From Gemmatimonadota bacterium (GTDB lineage Bacteria; Gemmatimonadota; Gemmatimonadetes; Gemmatimonadales; GWC2-71-9): a stretch of 64,000 bases of DNA. This document shows positions 1 to 7,190 of this stretch, in pieces. The notes under the pieces are model-generated. The model was not told the DNA's origin. It ran no database searches and saw only the letters and a list, made by a program, of their open reading frames with translations. The stretch spans positions 158,524-222,523 of the forward strand of contig JAZKBR010000008.1 of NCBI GenBank assembly GCA_040388535.1, read 5' to 3'. Position numbers and translations under genes: made by a program. Position 1 is the first letter of the stretch. Each line of letters starts with the position of its first letter.

Positions 1-184
1 TGAAGAGCCGCTCAATCGCTACGATGTCTACACTGCAGACGAAGCATTCTTCACCGGTACCGCGAGTGAACTCGTCGCGATCAGGATGGTCGATGGTCGA
101 GAGATCGGCACCACGCGCCCGGGGCCAGTGACCACGCGGCTGCAGGCGGCGTTCCAGGCGCTGGTGCGCCGAGCGGACGGCTGA
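1..184 (+). CDS. ilvE: Branched-chain amino acid aminotransferase, C-terminal fragment
   Basis: The reading frame is open from the left edge (first full codon at 2) and stops with TGA at 182-184, giving about 60 C-terminal residues. The fragment contains [14 protein letters not shown], followed by a VDGREIG segment and a [10 protein letters not shown] segment. These are characteristic of the C-terminal part of fold-type IV PLP aminotransferases of the IlvE family, where the TGTA(A/S)E loop contacts cofactor and substrate. The enzyme interconverts branched-chain amino acids and their 2-oxo acids in the cytoplasm. The start lies outside the window. A D-amino-acid aminotransferase or aminodeoxychorismate lyase of the same fold is possible but less likely given this tail. 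Confidence 0.85.
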   Translation, partial: EEPLNRYDVYTADEAFFTGTASELVAIRMVDGREIGTTRPGPVTTRLQAAFQALVRRADG

Positions 185-191
185 CGACGCG

Positions 192-434
192 ATGGCGTGG
201 CGGATTCTGCTGACGGCCGAACACACCTGGACGGTGTCGGTAGCAGCAGAACGCTGCTCCGGGTCGAATGACTGGACGCTGGTGGCGGGTTTTCGCACCA
301 GCGCGCCGGAGCCGAAGCGGCTCTGGGTCGCGCTCCCGATTCGCTCTCCTTCCAAAGCCCAGCTCTTCGCCGAGGCCGACACGATCAGCAATGAAACGCT
401 GCTGGCCGCACTCCAGGCCCGTCTCGCGCTGTAA
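192..434 (+). CDS. Small hypothetical protein (80 aa)
   Basis: An 80-residue frame begins with ATG only 7 nt after the ilvE stop and is probably co-transcribed with it. The product (MAWRILLTAEHT... to ...LLAALQARLAL) has no signal peptide, membrane segment or motif I recognise. It has two cysteine-free halves rich in Ala, Leu and Ser. There is no good Shine-Dalgarno sequence, so translation would depend on coupling to ilvE. It is a plausible real gene because of its position and its codon use, which matches its neighbours, but coding status is not certain. Confidence 0.45.
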   Translation: MAWRILLTAEHTWTVSVAAERCSGSNDWTLVAGFRTSAPEPKRLWVALPIRSPSKAQLFAEADTISNETLLAALQARLAL

Positions 435-518
435 CGCAACGGAACCCGCTGTCGACGCGTCCTACTTGATGTGGGGACCGCGACCGATACGAAGGTTGTA
501 GCCCGCCGGACCCCGCCC

Positions 519-526
519 TACTTTTG
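519..526 (+). promoter_or_regulatory. Candidate promoter of the mltD-like gene
   Basis: TACTTTTG at 519-526 is preceded, at exactly 17 nt, by TTGTAG (496-501). It lies 34 nt before the ATG at 561. The same layout (TTGTAC, 17 nt, TACTTT) precedes the tRNA at 5041-5069. The element fits the TAnnTT(T/C)(G/C) pattern seen before many genes in this window. Confidence 0.45.
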
Positions 527-560
527 GCGATCCATCCTCGTGACCCGGGAGTCTCCATCG

Positions 561-2294
561 ATGCGACGTGCCCTGCTGACGCTGTCGCTCTGTCTCGCTG
601 CCGCCTGTGGGCGGAACGACGTCGACGTGCGTCCGGCAGTGCCCGAGCAGGCCCCGAAACCGGCCGCCGCGCCCGAGAACGCCGCCGACCGGTCGACGCT
701 CCCGCCGCCGCCGCAGTTCCCGAAGCCCAGTGATGCCGCGCTCTCCTTTGATCTGAAGCTGGCCCGCGATTCGGCCGCCGATGAGGCGGTGCTCGACAAT
801 CTGGCGACAGCGGCTCCCAAGGAAGGGCTCCCCGATATTCCGATCGATGCGGCCGCGTCGCGCGAACTCAACGTGCAGGCGTACGCCGATCAGCCGCGGG
901 TCCAGTATTACGTCGACTTCTTCGCCTCGCGGATCCACGACCGCTTCCAGATCTGGCTCGACCGGATGCCGCGCTATGAGTCGTACGCGCGCGAGCGGCT
1001 CGTCGCACAGGGGCTCCCCGGCGACCTCGTCTATCTCGCGCTCATCGAATCGGGCTTCTCGGCCTCTGCGGTGAGCAAGGCCGCGGCGGTGGGGATGTGG
1101 CAGTTCATGCCGGCGACTGGGCGCGGCTATGGTCTCAAGATCGATGCGTGGGTTGATGAGCGTCGCGATCCGGTCAAGGCGACCGACGCCGCAGCGCGCC
1201 ACCTCAAGGACCTGACTGCGCGCTTCGGCTCGCACTACCTCGCCGCTGCCGCCTACAACGCCGGGGCAGGTCGGGTTGGCCGGTCGCTGTCGCGGATGAA
1301 TGCGTCGATGGAGGAGAACGACGACTCCCTCGATCTCAGCAGCGACGACGCCTTCTTCTCGCTCGCCGATACCCGGCTCATCGTCCAGGAGACGCGCGAC
1401 TACGTCCCCAAGCTGATCGCTGCGGCGCTGATCGCGAAGGAGCCGGGCAAGTTCGGCTTCCGCGATCCGGAAAAGGGGACACCGTTCTCGCACGACAGCG
1501 TGATGGTCGATGGCGGCACCGGGCTCGACCTGATGGCGCGGCTTGCTGATACCACGCTCGATGCGATGCGTGACCTGAACCCGCATCTGTTGCGGCTCGT
1601 GACGCCACCGGGGATGCGCTACGCTGTGCGGGTGCCCAACGGCAGGGCCAAACAGATCGCTGCCGCTTACCTCGCGACGCCAAGCGCCGAACGACTCGCG
1701 GTGGCCTCGCACACGGTGCGCGCGGGCGAGACCGTGGCCACGCTCGCGAAGAAGTACGGCGTGAGCAGCGAGGTGATTCGTACGGCCAACCGTTCGGCGC
1801 GCGGCAAGCGGCTCGCTTCAGGTTCGACGCTCTACATCCCGGTGTCGAACAGCATTCCGGTCGCGCTGCTGCGCGAACCGGAGCCGATCAGCAACAGCCG
1901 CACCACGAGTGTCACCCACGTTGTGAAGCGCGGCGAGACCGTCGGTAGCATCGCGCGGAAGTACCGCGTCTCGGCGGCCTCGTTGCGGAGTGCCAATCGG
2001 CTGGGCAAGAGCGCCAAGGTGCGCGTGGGGCAGCGGCTCGTGATCCGGCGAACCATCAAGAGCAAGGTGAGCCTGGCCGCCATCAAGCGTCCCGGCAGCA
2101 AGGGGAGCAGCAAGGTCTCCACGCGCGCGTCGACCTCCACCGCAAGCCGCACGCATGTGGTTCGGAAAGGGGAGACCCTCACCGGCATTGCGTCGCGCTA
2201 CGGTGTCTCTGTGGCCACGCTCGCATCGGCAAACGGCATTGGCCGCAGCAAGGGTGTTCGCGCCGGGCAGAAGCTGAAGATTCCCAAGGCCTGA
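561..2294 (+). CDS. mltD: MltD-like membrane-bound lytic transglycosylase lipoprotein with three LysM domains
   Basis: This 577-residue protein cleaves the MurNAc-GlcNAc bond of peptidoglycan in the periplasm, forming 1,6-anhydro-MurNAc ends. The N-terminus is a lipoprotein signal (LSLCLAAAC, lipid cysteine near residue 16). The SLT domain has the catalytic glutamate at about residue 163 in LIESGFSASAVS, followed by GMWQFMPATGRGYGL and AAYNAGAGRV. Three LysM peptidoglycan-binding repeats follow at about 384-428, 452-495 and 531-576, each starting (V/H)TV or THVV and GET. This matches MltD architecture. The frame is open upstream to 471, but the lipoprotein signal and the promoter at 496-526 make 561 the right start. 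It is monocistronic and followed by a strong hairpin. Confidence 0.92.
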   Translation: MRRALLTLSLCLAAACGRNDVDVRPAVPEQAPKPAAAPENAADRSTLPPPPQFPKPSDAALSFDLKLARDSAADEAVLDNLATAAPKEGLPDIPIDAAASRELNVQAYADQPRVQYYVDFFASRIHDRFQIWLDRMPRYESYARERLVAQGLPGDLVYLALIESGFSASAVSKAAAVGMWQFMPATGRGYGLKIDAWVDERRDPVKATDAAARHLKDLTARFGSHYLAAAAYNAGAGRVGRSLSRMNASMEENDDSLDLSSDDAFFSLADTRLIVQETRDYVPKLIAAALIAKEPGKFGFRDPEKGTPFSHDSVMVDGGTGLDLMARLADTTLDAMRDLNPHLLRLVTPPGMRYAVRVPNGRAKQIAAAYLATPSAERLAVASHTVRAGETVATLAKKYGVSSEVIRTANRSARGKRLASGSTLYIPVSNSIPVALLREPEPISNSRTTSVTHVVKRGETVGSIARKYRVSAASLRSANRLGKSAKVRVGQRLVIRRTIKSKVSLAAIKRPGSKGSSKVSTRASTSTASRTHVVRKGETLTGIASRYGVSVATLASANGIGRSKGVRAGQKLKIPKA

Positions 2295-2318
2295 CGCGGT
2301 GGTTGTGCAGGAAACGCA

Positions 2319-2346
2319 AAGGCCCCCAGCGGATGCTGGGGGCCTT
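2319..2346. terminator. Bidirectional terminator hairpin
   Basis: A perfect 12-bp stem (AAGGCCCCCAGC at 2319-2330, GCTGGGGGCCTT at 2335-2346) with loop GGAT lies between two convergent genes. It is followed by TTCACGTTT on the + side and preceded by an A-rich GAAACGCAAA, which is T-rich for the - side. It can serve both mltD and the leftward transglycosylase. Confidence 0.75.
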
Positions 2347-2369
2347 CACGTTTCGCCGTGGTTCCTGGC

Positions 2370-3011
2370 TCAGGTCCGCTTGCGCAGTCCGCTGAGAATG
2401 GCGCGGGAGTACTTCCCTTCGATCTGGGTGCCGAGCTCCTGTTGTGCGGCGACCAGGGTCGGTCCCTTGTTGTACGCCTCAAGGGCCAGCGCGACGTTAT
2501 TGTCGAAGCGCTTGAGCAGATCCTTGAGGTAACGGAAGCCGATCTGCAGGTTCACATCCGGATTGCGCAGATCGCTCTCGTTGAGCCGTGAGTCGTAGGC
2601 TCGCGCGGTCGGCAGCCGGAGCTGCGTGAGGCCGATTGCCGCGGCATAGCTCGACGCGGTGTTCTTGAAATCGCTCTCGATCTTCACCAGCTGAAAGCCG
2701 ACAGCAGCGGGAATCCCTTCCGCCACGGCGTTGTCGTAAATCGTCGCCGAGAGATCGGCCGGAATACCATACCGCCCAGAGAAGTCGAGAATCTGATGCG
2801 CGCGCTCGAGCTCCTTCCGCGTGGCCTTGAGCTGCCCCCGCATTTCGGCAAGGGACGCCGAGGTGGGTTCAATCGGTGCCTCTGCCGCTACCACTGTGGG
2901 TCCAACCAGATTATCAGCCCGAGTCAGCACGCTCGACACCGCACCCAGCCCGAACAGGGCAAAGGCTCCGATACCGACCACTGCGACCTGCGCTGCGATT
3001 CTCTTGATCAT
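2370..3011 (-). CDS. Transglycosylase SLT-domain protein, membrane-anchored or secreted
   Basis: The 213-residue product begins with a hydrophobic segment (residues 7-29, AQVAVVGIGAFALFGLGAV) that acts as a signal anchor or signal peptide. A short helical stretch (about 52-75) precedes an SLT domain with catalytic Glu112 (VKIESDFKNTASS), then AIGLTQLRLPTA and ALEAYNKGP. It should cleave glycan strands in the periplasm. The start ATG at 3011 overlaps the moaC stop in an ATGA junction, so it is the last gene of holB-moaC-slt. The longer open frame into moaC has no support. Two transglycosylase genes lie convergently here, this one and the mltD-like gene. Confidence 0.85.
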   Translation of the reverse strand: MIKRIAAQVAVVGIGAFALFGLGAVSSVLTRADNLVGPTVVAAEAPIEPTSASLAEMRGQLKATRKELERAHQILDFSGRYGIPADLSATIYDNAVAEGIPAAVGFQLVKIESDFKNTASSYAAAIGLTQLRLPTARAYDSRLNESDLRNPDVNLQIGFRYLKDLLKRFDNNVALALEAYNKGPTLVAAQQELGTQIEGKYSRAILSGLRKRT

Positions 3012-3514
3012 CGTGCCTCCGTTGCATTCGGGTCCAGCCAATCCGTTGCCAGCCAGTCGCCTCGCTGCCCGCCGGACTTTTCGAGGAGGCGGATCCCTTC
3101 GATCCGCATTCCCCGGTCGACTGCCTTCACCATGTCGTAGACGGTGAGACAGGCCACACTCACGGCCACGAGGGCCTCCATCTCGATCCCGGTCTTCGCA
3201 GTGGCAGCGGCTTCTGCCACCACTCGGACGCCCGGCCATTCATCGTGCAGTTCCAGCGTCACACCGATCCGGTCGAGTGGCACCGGATGACAGAGCGGGA
3301 TCAGGTCGCTGGTGCGTTTGGCACCCATCACTCCTGCAAGCTCCGCCACTGCAATCACATCACCCTTCTCGGCGCTGGCACTCTGCACCAAGGCAAATGC
3401 GTCGGCCGACATCACCACCCGACCCTCGGCCACCGCTCGCCGCGCCGTCACCGGCTTAGGCCCAACATCGACCATTCGTGCCCGGCCAGCGGCATCCAGA
3501 TGCGTGAGGCTCAT
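3008..3514 (-). CDS. moaC: Cyclic pyranopterin monophosphate synthase MoaC
   Basis: MoaC converts (8S)-3',8-cyclo-7,8-dihydroGTP, the MoaA product, to cyclic pyranopterin monophosphate, the second step of molybdenum cofactor synthesis. At 168 residues the length is typical. Family motifs are intact: DLIPLCHPVPLD around the active site, AKTGIEMEALVAVSVA, and LTVYDMVKAVD with the catalytic Asp and Lys. It overlaps holB upstream and the transglycosylase gene downstream, each by ATGA, so translation is coupled. No other moa gene lies in the window. Confidence 0.95.
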   Translation of the reverse strand: MSLTHLDAAGRARMVDVGPKPVTARRAVAEGRVVMSADAFALVQSASAEKGDVIAVAELAGVMGAKRTSDLIPLCHPVPLDRIGVTLELHDEWPGVRVVAEAAATAKTGIEMEALVAVSVACLTVYDMVKAVDRGMRIEGIRLLEKSGGQRGDWLATDWLDPNATEAR

Positions 3515-4578
3515 GCCGCCGCCAGCATAGCGAGCTCGTCGGCCAGCACGGCCAGCAGGAGCTGCGGATTCACGTTGCCCTGCGCCTGCTCACGCGTCAC
3601 CAGCACTTTCTCGACTGCGGCGAGTGCGGCTGCCGGTTCCATGCTGCCGCCGCGTCCGCCGGTCATCCCGCTGCGTGCTTCTGTCGCGAGCACCTCGGCC
3701 AGCGCATCGAGCATCGCGGTGAAATCGCCGCGGGCCTGCCACGGTCCCTGGCGGAGCGCCCGGTCGGTGGCTGCCACCGTTCCGTTGCCTACCGCCGAGA
3801 GGAACTCCCGCGCCGCGCTGCCTGCCTTCTCGCGGGTGGTGTCGGCCGCACCGAGCGCGGCGCCGATCGAACCACGAGCACTCCGAACCACCGCATCAGT
3901 CGCCAGGTCGGGCTTCTGGGCCGCCAGATAGCCGCGAACTTCGTCATCGCTGATCCGGGCCAGCCGGATCGGTATGGCCCGCGAGCGGATCGTTGGCAGC
4001 ACCAATCCCGGCTCGGCGGTGGTCAGGACGAAGAGCGAACGGGGCGGCGGCTCCTCGAGGAGCTTCAGCAATGCGTTCGCGGCTTCCTGACTCGACTCCT
4101 GCGGTACCAGCTTCTCTGCCCGGCCGATCAGGAAGACTCGCCAGCCACCCTCGGCGGCCGTGAGGCTCGCCTGACGCTGCACCAGTCTTGCCGACGCGAT
4201 ACCATGGATGGCCATCCCATCGGGCGCCCCCCAGAGGGGAGCTGCCCGCCGCTCGGCCATGACTGCTTCGAGCGACTCCGCCACCTCTTCGGCCTGCTTG
4301 TCAGGCTCGCCCGCCTTGGGGCGAAGCACCGGCACAAACCAATGGACGTCCGGGTGGGCCAGCCCGAGCACCTTGAGACAGCCAGCGCACTTGCCACAGG
4401 GTTCGCCCTGGCTCGGTGCGGAGCAGACCAGCCGCTGCGCCAGCCAGAGCGCCAACCTTTGCTTGCCGATACCTGGAGCACCGGTGACCAGGAGCACCTG
4501 AGGGAGTGTTCCGGCCGCGATTGCGCGATTGAGCTGCGCCCGGATCTCCTGATGCCCGACCAACGGTGCCAATGACAT
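3511..4578 (-). CDS. holB: DNA polymerase III delta-prime subunit
   Basis: The 355-residue protein is an AAA+ clamp-loader subunit that helps load the beta clamp. It has a P-loop-like GAPGIGKQRLA segment near residue 35, a four-cysteine zinc-binding module (C...C-x2-C-x2-C near residues 55-70, CGKCAGC), ALLKLLEEPP, and TIRSRAIPIRL, which resembles the SRC/sensor-1 region. The ATG at 4578 (MSLAPLVGHQEIR) is preferred over an in-frame TTG at 4605. TACCTTCC ends 4 nt before 4578, the same arrangement as several other genes here, and delta-prime proteins usually begin close to this point. It is the first gene of holB-moaC-slt. Confidence 0.9.
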   Translation of the reverse strand: MSLAPLVGHQEIRAQLNRAIAAGTLPQVLLVTGAPGIGKQRLALWLAQRLVCSAPSQGEPCGKCAGCLKVLGLAHPDVHWFVPVLRPKAGEPDKQAEEVAESLEAVMAERRAAPLWGAPDGMAIHGIASARLVQRQASLTAAEGGWRVFLIGRAEKLVPQESSQEAANALLKLLEEPPPRSLFVLTTAEPGLVLPTIRSRAIPIRLARISDDEVRGYLAAQKPDLATDAVVRSARGSIGAALGAADTTREKAGSAAREFLSAVGNGTVAATDRALRQGPWQARGDFTAMLDALAEVLATEARSGMTGGRGGSMEPAAALAAVEKVLVTREQAQGNVNPQLLLAVLADELAMLAAA

Positions 4579-4582
4579 GGAC

Positions 4583-4590
4583 GGAAGGTA
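4583..4590 (-). promoter_or_regulatory. Candidate leaderless promoter element of holB
   Basis: On the minus strand TACCTTCC is followed by GTCC and then the ATG at 4578. No Shine-Dalgarno sequence is present. The identical octamer lies 4 nt before ftsE and 5 nt before the CNNM gene. Confidence 0.45.
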
Positions 4591-5040
4591 GTGAAGCAGG
4601 GCCAAAATGGAAGGGGCAAAAGCGTTGTAACGTTAATTTCCACAACGACTTAGCACGCACCGTGCCAGACAAAAACCGGCCATGATGGCGCACTCAGGTG
4701 CTCAGGTGCAAGAGTGAGTACTCGCAATCGAGATGGTTATGTGAGTAACTGCTCATTTGGCGTTGTAAGTGACCACAGCGTAATGGATTTCGGAAAGGTG
4801 TCCGGAAATCGGGCAAGAATGGCGGTGGCTGTCGGAATGGCTGGTGCAGAGTGACACGAGAAGCGAGGAGGGGGAGGGGGAGGAGGGAGGAGAGAGGTAA
4901 GGTGTCTCCCTGAGCGAAGCGAGGGGGCTGGTCTCAACGTTGAGAGGGTGCTCCCTCGACTTCGCAGCCCCGCGGGCTGCTCCGCTCAGGATGACACTCT
5001 CCCTCCTCCCCTCCTCCTCTCCTCCCTGAGCCAGTTGATC
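4591..5040. other. Gene-free stretch between holB and tRNA-Asn
   Basis: About 450 bp hold no convincing gene. Open frames here are low-complexity translations of purine-rich sequence. The left part (4591-4855) is AT-richer than its surroundings, with no motif I can name. The right part is the hairpin repeat described separately (4859-5031). Confidence 0.6.
4859..5031. repeat. Composite inverted repeat element, copy 1 (purine arms plus CCTGAGCGAAGCGAGG core)
   Basis: A purine-rich arm (4859-4897, GAGAAGCGAGGAGGGGG-like) is mirrored by a pyrimidine-rich arm (4997-5030). Between them lies a core starting TCCCTGAGCGAAGCGAGG (4907-4924) and ending in CCGCTCAGGATGACAC (4983-4998), with an internal palindrome CTCAACGTTGAG (4933-4944). 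The core is the same element as at 63618-63723, in the opposite orientation, including a shared GAGAGGGTGCTCCCTCGACT stretch. It is related in its ends to the copies at 12.2 and 29.1 kb. Confidence 0.75.
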
Positions 5041-5070
5041 TTGTACCGGCACCTCCGTTTCGCTACTTTG
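5041..5070 (+). promoter_or_regulatory. Candidate promoter of tRNA-Asn
   Basis: TTGTAC (5041-5046), a 17-nt spacer, and TACTTTG (5064-5070). The tRNA begins 34 nt after the -10-like box, leaving a short 5' leader for RNase P removal. It closely matches the element before the mltD-like gene. Confidence 0.5.
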
Positions 5071-5103
5071 ACGCCCGCTTGTTAGGTTCGGGCGGTATGT
5101 CAT

Positions 5104-5176
5104 TCCCGAGTAGCTCAGTTGGTAGAGCAGCTGACTGTTAATCAGCGGGTCGGGGGTTCAAGTCCCTCCTCGGGAG
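5104..5176 (+). tRNA. tRNA-Asn (anticodon GTT)
   Basis: The 73-nt cloverleaf is complete: acceptor stem TCCCGAG (5104-5110) pairs with CTCGGGA (5169-5175), D stem GCTC/GAGC, anticodon stem GCTGA/TCAGC with loop CTGTTAA, so the anticodon GTT is at 5137-5139, and a GGTTCAAGT T-loop. G5176 is the discriminator base. The CCA end is not encoded. Confidence 0.97.
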
Positions 5177-5197
5177 CTTCTGTTGCAGCGTCTTGAC

Positions 5198-5227
5198 GGC
5201 GATCCTTCGGGGTCGCCGTTTTCGTTT
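5198..5227 (+). terminator. Rho-independent terminator of tRNA-Asn
   Basis: Stem GGCGATCC (5198-5205) and GGGTCGCC (5210-5217) closes a TTCG tetraloop and is followed by GTTTTCGTTT. It ends the tRNA transcript and rules out start codons upstream of it for the next gene. Confidence 0.85.
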
Positions 5228-5257
5228 GGCCACCCCTTCCTTCCGCCGAGCCTCGAC

Positions 5258-7174
5258 TTGATCAAGATCCCGCAGCTGGGTCTGCGACCGCAGAAGGGCG
5301 ATGTCGCCGATCGTGCGGCCCAGTTTCAGGCGATGGCCTGGAGCCTCTTCGCCGGCCTGTTCATGGCAACGGCGGCGATCATCTTCGCGGGTGCGCCCGT
5401 CATTCCCACGATCGGGGCGGCGTTCGTGTTCGCGTATGTTGCGGGATCCCTCATTGCATGGTTCTCGGGTTCGGTCTCGCACACGTTCATTCACACGCTG
5501 CTCGCTGGTCGCGGCGAACCGCGCGCGCCAGAATACTCCGCGCAGGAAGCGCTGCTGATCCAGGGCCGCGTCGACGAGTCCATCAAATCGTTCCACAGCT
5601 ACATCGCGCATCATCCTGAAGATCTCGATGTGCGCATCCGCCTCGCCGAAGTGCTGGGCAAGGAAGGGAATGACTCCGCGGCATCAGAAGAAATGTTTCT
5701 CGAGGCACGCATCGTGGGCACCAGCAAGCGCCAGGATGTGTCGGTGTCAAACGGGCTGATTGATCTCTACCGTCGCGGCGGAAAGACGGAGCAGCTCAAG
5801 GCCGAACTCGCCCGCTTCGCCCGCAACCACCCTGGCACCTTCGAGGCCCGGAACGCGCAAGCGTATCTGCGCCAGCTCGCCGGCATGATCATCTGCCTCT
5901 TGATGGCTGCAGCCGCGCCATCGCTGGATGCTCAGGCGCCTTACACCCCCACCGCCGCGAACCTCGCCGCCCGCGAACGCTTCCAGGATCTCAAGCTCGG
6001 CATGTTCATCCACTGGGGCCCGGCGATGGTGCTGCAGGATGGCGAGTGGGTGATGGAGAATCGCCATCTCACGGTGCGTGAATACGAGACCCTTCCCGCG
6101 CTCTTCAATCCGGTGCAGTTCGATGCTGATGCGTGGGTCCGCTTCGCGAAGGAATCGGGGCTGCGCTACATCACCCTGATCACCAAGCATCACGACGGCT
6201 TCGCACTCTGGAACTCGAAGGTGAGCGATTGGAACATCATCGCCCGCACGCCGTTCAAGCGCGACATCGTGAAGGAGTTGAGCGGGGCGTGCCAGCGTGC
6301 GGGGATGCCACTCTTTCTCTATTACTCGCAGCTCGACTGGCACAGCACCGACTATTTCCCGCGCGGCGGCACCGGGCGCGGCGCGGGGCGCCCCGAGTCA
6401 GGCGACTTCAACAAGTATCTCGATTACATGGATGCGCAGCTGACCGAGCTGCTTACCAACTACGGACCGATTGCCGGCATCTGGTTCGACGGGATGTGGG
6501 ACCGACCCGACGCCGATTGGCGGCTGCGGCAGACCTACGACCTGATTCACCGCTTGCAGCCGGCGACACTGATCGGTTCCAACCATCATCAGGCGCCGCT
6601 CCCTGGCGAAGATTTCCAGATGTTCGAGAAGGATCTTCCGGGAGCCAACTCTGCCGGCTTCAACACCACCCACATCAGCGCGTTGCCGCACGAGACGGCC
6701 GAGACGGTGGCGGAGTCGTGGGGATTCCGGCTAAACGACCGGGCGACCAAGTCGCTCGACCGGCTGGTGCGCTACGTGGTGAATGCGGCCGGTGTGGGCG
6801 CCAACTTCCTGCTCAACGTGGGACCGATGCCGATCGGCAGTATCTACCCCGACCACGCCGCCCGGATGCGCGAGCTCGGCGGCTGGCTCAAGCAGCACGG
6901 CGAGGCCATCTACGGCACCCGCGCCGGCCCGATCGGGCCCCGGCCCTGGGGGGTGACCACGACACAGGGGAACCGTGTCTTCGTGCACGTCCTCGACTGG
7001 CGCGATCGCGAACTCACGATTCCGCCGGTGGGTGGCGAGGTGATTGGGGCGACCCTCCTGATCGGTGGTGCGGCGGTACCGTTCCGGGCCAGTGGCGATG
7101 GCTGGACGCTGGTCCTGCCCGAGCGCGGGGCAGGGGAGATCGACCAGATTGTAGTCTTGGTTCGGCGCGGCTGA
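5258..7174 (+). CDS. Membrane/TPR-like domain fused in frame to a GH29 alpha-L-fucosidase
   Basis: One uninterrupted frame encodes two proteins' worth of sequence. Residues 1-about 210 carry two hydrophobic segments (about 28-75) and a TPR-like helical region (ALLIQGRVDESIKSFHSYIAHHPEDLDVRIRLAEVL). From Met at nt 5885 (residue 210) a classic signal peptide begins (MIICLLMAAAAPSLDAQA), followed by a complete GH29 domain with KLGMFIHWGP, LITKHHDGFALW and the nucleophile Asp at about residue 411 in IAGIWFDGMW. GH29 enzymes release alpha-L-fucose from glycans in the periplasm or outside. Start choice: TTG 5258 (IKIPQLGLRPQKGD); ATG 5333 (MAWSLFAGLF) is the alternative. The fucosidase alone could be 5885-7174, but I see no Shine-Dalgarno sequence before that ATG. 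The fusion looks like loss of a stop between two adjacent genes. Confidence 0.75.
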   Translation: MIKIPQLGLRPQKGDVADRAAQFQAMAWSLFAGLFMATAAIIFAGAPVIPTIGAAFVFAYVAGSLIAWFSGSVSHTFIHTLLAGRGEPRAPEYSAQEALLIQGRVDESIKSFHSYIAHHPEDLDVRIRLAEVLGKEGNDSAASEEMFLEARIVGTSKRQDVSVSNGLIDLYRRGGKTEQLKAELARFARNHPGTFEARNAQAYLRQLAGMIICLLMAAAAPSLDAQAPYTPTAANLAARERFQDLKLGMFIHWGPAMVLQDGEWVMENRHLTVREYETLPALFNPVQFDADAWVRFAKESGLRYITLITKHHDGFALWNSKVSDWNIIARTPFKRDIVKELSGACQRAGMPLFLYYSQLDWHSTDYFPRGGTGRGAGRPESGDFNKYLDYMDAQLTELLTNYGPIAGIWFDGMWDRPDADWRLRQTYDLIHRLQPATLIGSNHHQAPLPGEDFQMFEKDLPGANSAGFNTTHISALPHETAETVAESWGFRLNDRATKSLDRLVRYVVNAAGVGANFLLNVGPMPIGSIYPDHAARMRELGGWLKQHGEAIYGTRAGPIGPRPWGVTTTQGNRVFVHVLDWRDRELTIPPVGGEVIGATLLIGGAAVPFRASGDGWTLVLPERGAGEIDQIVVLVRRG

Positions 7175-7185
7175 TCCGATACTCT
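7157..7185 (+). promoter_or_regulatory. Candidate promoter of the beta-propeller lipoprotein gene
   Basis: TTGGTT (7157-7162), 17-nt spacer, TACTCT (7180-7185), then GAGGG and the ATG at 7191. The -35-like box lies inside the end of the fucosidase gene. The GAGGG could be a Shine-Dalgarno sequence for a longer transcript, or it may simply lie between the promoter and a leaderless start. Confidence 0.35.
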
Positions 7186-7190
7186 GAGGG

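Noticed and set aside
462-1712. Long antisense open frame over the mltD-like gene
   Set aside because: It is Arg/His-rich shadow translation of a gene with clear SLT and LysM domains; high GC leaves the opposite frames open.
4753-5103. Leftward 116-codon frame upstream of tRNA-Asn
   Set aside because: It is translated purine-rich repeat sequence of copy 1 with no signal or start site.
5183-5257. TTG start for the fucosidase fusion at 5183
   Set aside because: It lies upstream of the tRNA terminator (5198-5227) and would put the stem in the coding region.
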